Shown: piece after piece, positions 61,490 to 64,000 of the stretch
Layout of the letters: each line of letters begins with the position of its first letter
Position numbering within the stretch: position 1 is the first letter of the stretch
Assembly: GCA_028023455.1 (NCBI GenBank)
Contig: JAQFVV010000204.1
Location: forward strand, 389,501 to 453,500
Direction: 5' to 3'
Length of the DNA stretch: 64,000 nucleotides
Source of the DNA: Epiperipatus broadwayi
Lineage: Eukaryota; Onychophora; Udeonychophora; Euonychophora; Peripatidae
The notes under the pieces: model-generated
What the model was told of the DNA's origin: nothing
The model's input: the letters and a program-made list of their open reading frames with translations, nothing else
Databases searched by the model: none
Position numbers and translations under genes: made by a program

Positions 61490-62810
61490 TTGAAACTCTA
61501 CAAAGCACGATGTCCAATGGTGACAATGTGACACCTCATCCCCCATAACATCGATATACTAAGCCAAAACTGCATCAGCATCCCAATCACCAGGGTCAGA
61601 GATAAAAGAAAACAAACAGATGGGCAACATGAAGATATCTATCCTTTCTAGAACTCTGTGGCAGCCAAGCAAAGTCAAATGAAACACGAAAAATACTAAC
61701 AGAATAATGTACACCAAACTTCGTGGGTGCATACATGCTCAATAACTTTTGGAGGCTGACAGGATATTTTGCAACCACAGATGAAGGGCTTTGGGTTTAT
61801 ATAAGAGTTGAAGTTAATGCTCCTCTGCTCTTTCTATACAAGACTTACAAGTACATTTGCATTACTCCAAATGAGTCCCAGAAAATATTTTCTCTGCTAA
61901 AAGAATTGCTCGCATTTTTGCCTGGCGAAAAGTGTTCATTCACCAGAGGCCACAGAGACTCCAGATCACACAGACATCTCCAGCCAACCCCTGTGTTTCC
62001 CCCATCTCCAAATCCCCAGCTCACGAAATGCCGATACGAATCAACCTATACACACAATGCTCGAGAGACAAACGTTCACAAGTAACCTACAATATCTAAC
62101 CATAAAGATTCTTAAATTATTTGATCTGATTATTTATCATGTTTACCTAATATTAAGTTTTAACATTTTTATATCTGTTTAATAGCTATATGTTCATTAT
62201 ATTTCACTCTCTTTTTATATATATATTTATATTATGATTGGAGACCCTCGCATCTGATGAGCAGAAATGCAAACCCGAGCTCCCAAACACTCACATGTCC
62301 AAGCCAACGTATATCATATTCCCGCATCTGGAACAAAACAACAATAACCCAGCACACCAGCCCAAAGGCCCGTATTTTATCCGAAACTCTATGACAAACA
62401 ATATATGTAAAGTACCGAAAATGTTTAATAAATGCATCCCTGCTCATATCTTTGGAGGCTTACGGGATCTTTTTGCATTATAGAACAGAAAGAAAGAACT
62501 CTTCATTTTTGAAGAGCCAATTTAAAGGTATAACCTTAGTAAATGCACCCATGCTTCTTTCTTTTTAAGGCTTACAGAGTCTTTTCGCATCACAAGGTAT
62601 GAAGGTCTCCGAGAAAAGATTATCTCTCTTCTCTCAGCTAAACAGTACCCCCCGCACGAATGACGGAGTACATACACTATTACAAAGTCATAGAAATTCC
62701 GAACTACATATAGATCTCCGGCCGACCCACTGAACCGTTGCTGCCTTCCTAGAGGACAGAAACCCAGATACAATCCAGCCCTACATATCATGCCCGAGAA
62801 ACCCAAAAAT
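61490..62810. repeat. Diverged direct duplication, ~710-bp period, GC-richer
   Basis: Three landmarks recur in order at offsets of 705-730 bp: GGTGCATACATGCTC...TTTTGGAGG (61727) against AAATGCATCCCTGCTC...TTTGGAGG (62431), TTAATGCTCC-TCTGCTCTTTCT (61818) against TAAATGCACCCATGCTTCTTTC (62541), and ATCTCCAGCCAACCC (61976) against ATCTCCGGCCGACCC (62714). On the minus strand both copies have related reading text (GLAGDVCVI / GSAGDLYVV), and the right copy is open for 94 codons (62522-62806). It may be a decayed transposon or an old coding duplication. Family unknown. Confidence 0.5.
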
Positions 62811-62889
62811 CTACACTAGCTACCCTCGAACGGAATGATCAATTAATAACTACCATTGCTTATCCTTCATCTTTATTTATCGATAATAA

Positions 62890-63480
62890 TAAAAAAATCA
62901 ATTTAACGTACGAATCTTTAATTCATTACGCTAGTATTCAACACTCTATTTTACTTACTCTTTCTTTAAAGCAAAACAAAAAAAACTTCAAGTATAAGTT
63001 ATTTTAAATCGTTATGAACTTTTAATTCGTATTAAGCCAGTATTTAACACTATTTTATTTTACTTTTTACAAAACAAAAAAAAAAAAAACCCAACAGATT
63101 CAACTATAAGTTACTTTAAAATCAATTATTAGTTATTTTAAATCATTTCGAAACTTTAATTCGTTAAGCCAGTCTTTAACAGTATTTCATTTTACTTTTT
63201 ATTTTTATAAGCAACAGCAAATTCAAGTATAAGTTATTTTAAAATCATTACGAAACTTTCATTCGTTAAGCAAGTATTTAACAGTATTTCATTTTACTTT
63301 TTTTTTCCTAATAAACAACAGTGAATTTAAGTATAAGTTATTTTAAAACATCATGCTACGTTTGATAAACAGGTTTTATACCTGTATCTAAATGTCTATT
63401 TTCTCTCTTTTTTAAACCACAACAATAAACTCAATTGTAAGTTATTTTAAAATATTACGCTATAATAAATTATTACTTTT
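62890..63480 (+). repeat. Tandem array, ~105-bp unit, five to six copies
   Basis: TATAAGTTATTTTAAA starts near 62993, 63105 (as TTACTTT), 63228, 63332 and, less exactly, 63437, each followed by CGAAACTTTNATTCGTTAAG and TTTAACAGTATTTCATTTTA in the better copies. A 24-bp internal duplication lies at 63106-63135. Minisatellite-like. Confidence 0.85.
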
Positions 63481-64000
63481 ATTCGTAATAACCATTTATA
63501 GAAATCCTCCGTCCATATTTATATACGTATATATGCAAAGTGTGACATTATTTTTCCCCAACTCATTTATTTAATAGTTTTTATTTCTATTTTAATTTCA
63601 CAAGTTGACGTCAGTTTTTACTCAGATTAAATGGCAGCTTTACTTATCTAATAAAATGTTAGCGACCCGGTTTAAAGTGAAAATTGTTAAGCAATTATTA
63701 AGATAAAAGGGTCTGTACTCTATATAACAAAATATCAACCGTCAATATATTACATGTATACTCATTTAAAATTACTTTTAAGTCTATTTTACTTATACAT
63801 TATATTTATAGAATACAGTGTGAACATTTGATTTATTGGTAACAATTTGAATCATAAAGATATATTAAATATCTGTCGCAACAAAGAATAACACTATCAT
63901 TTTGGATCTGCAGATTACTGAGTAAAATATTTTAAATTATTTAAGAATAACTTTCAAAACAAATATATAGCAAACTAAGCGTGTTCATTTGTACGGCCTA
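63481..64000. other. Non-coding AT-rich DNA to the window edge
   Basis: No gene or repeat recognised. Confidence 0.5.

Overview
The window is about three-quarters A+T by eye and looks like intergenic or intronic DNA from an animal genome. Every coding segment I can assign belongs to a mobile element typical of invertebrate genomes: Ty3/Gypsy, RTE-like LINEs, another AP-endonuclease LINE, Penelope-like elements with GIY-YIG endonucleases, MITEs and a hAT terminus. TA and TCTA microsatellites are long and frequent. A mollusc such as a cephalopod is a reasonable guess, but the sequence alone does not settle the phylum. There are no operons, no rRNA, no CRISPR and no intact host gene that I recognise.

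Layout. 1-4574: decayed Ty3/Gypsy element on the minus strand (Gag, protease, RT, RNase H, integrase), cut in its RT by a 745-bp TTAA-flanked MITE. 7.86-11.1 kb: a pair of ~250-bp inverted arms, with a second direct copy next to a ~285-bp TCTA array. 11.8-13.3 kb: two foldback repeats of a family seen again at 49.96-50.9 kb; two of the three copies have ~14-bp flanking direct repeats. 13.97-15.92 kb: GC-richer islands, including two phase-compatible candidate minus-strand exons. 16.3-19.0 kb: a decayed LINE. 19.2 and 25.0 kb: Penelope-like GIY-YIG remnants, the second with inverted arms. 26.2-28.4 kb: MITEs, a near-perfect 159-bp hairpin and tandem repeats. 31.9-34.8 kb: a frameshifted RTE-like LINE, with related pieces at 37.2-37.7 kb (+) and 54.6-56.6 kb (-). 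36.8 kb: a hAT-like terminus.

The most striking unit is 39661-47270: a young LTR retrotransposon with very long (2.6 kb) LTRs, a 4-bp target duplication and only a 2.4-kb interior. The interior lacks recognisable pol and carries one 209-codon acidic, coiled-coil ORF. It looks like a non-autonomous LARD or TR-GAG type element. The two LTRs differ at about 1.3% of positions by hand count, and roughly half of those differences are CpG to TpG/CpA changes, which suggests germline CpG methylation.

52.2-64 kb: a tRNA-Val-like pseudogene, microsatellites, the antisense RTE copy, a GC-richer stretch (60.3-62.8 kb) with exon-like pieces and a diverged ~710-bp duplication, and a ~105-bp tandem array. 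Only the 209-codon ORF looks intact; the rest is broken or too short to be sure of.
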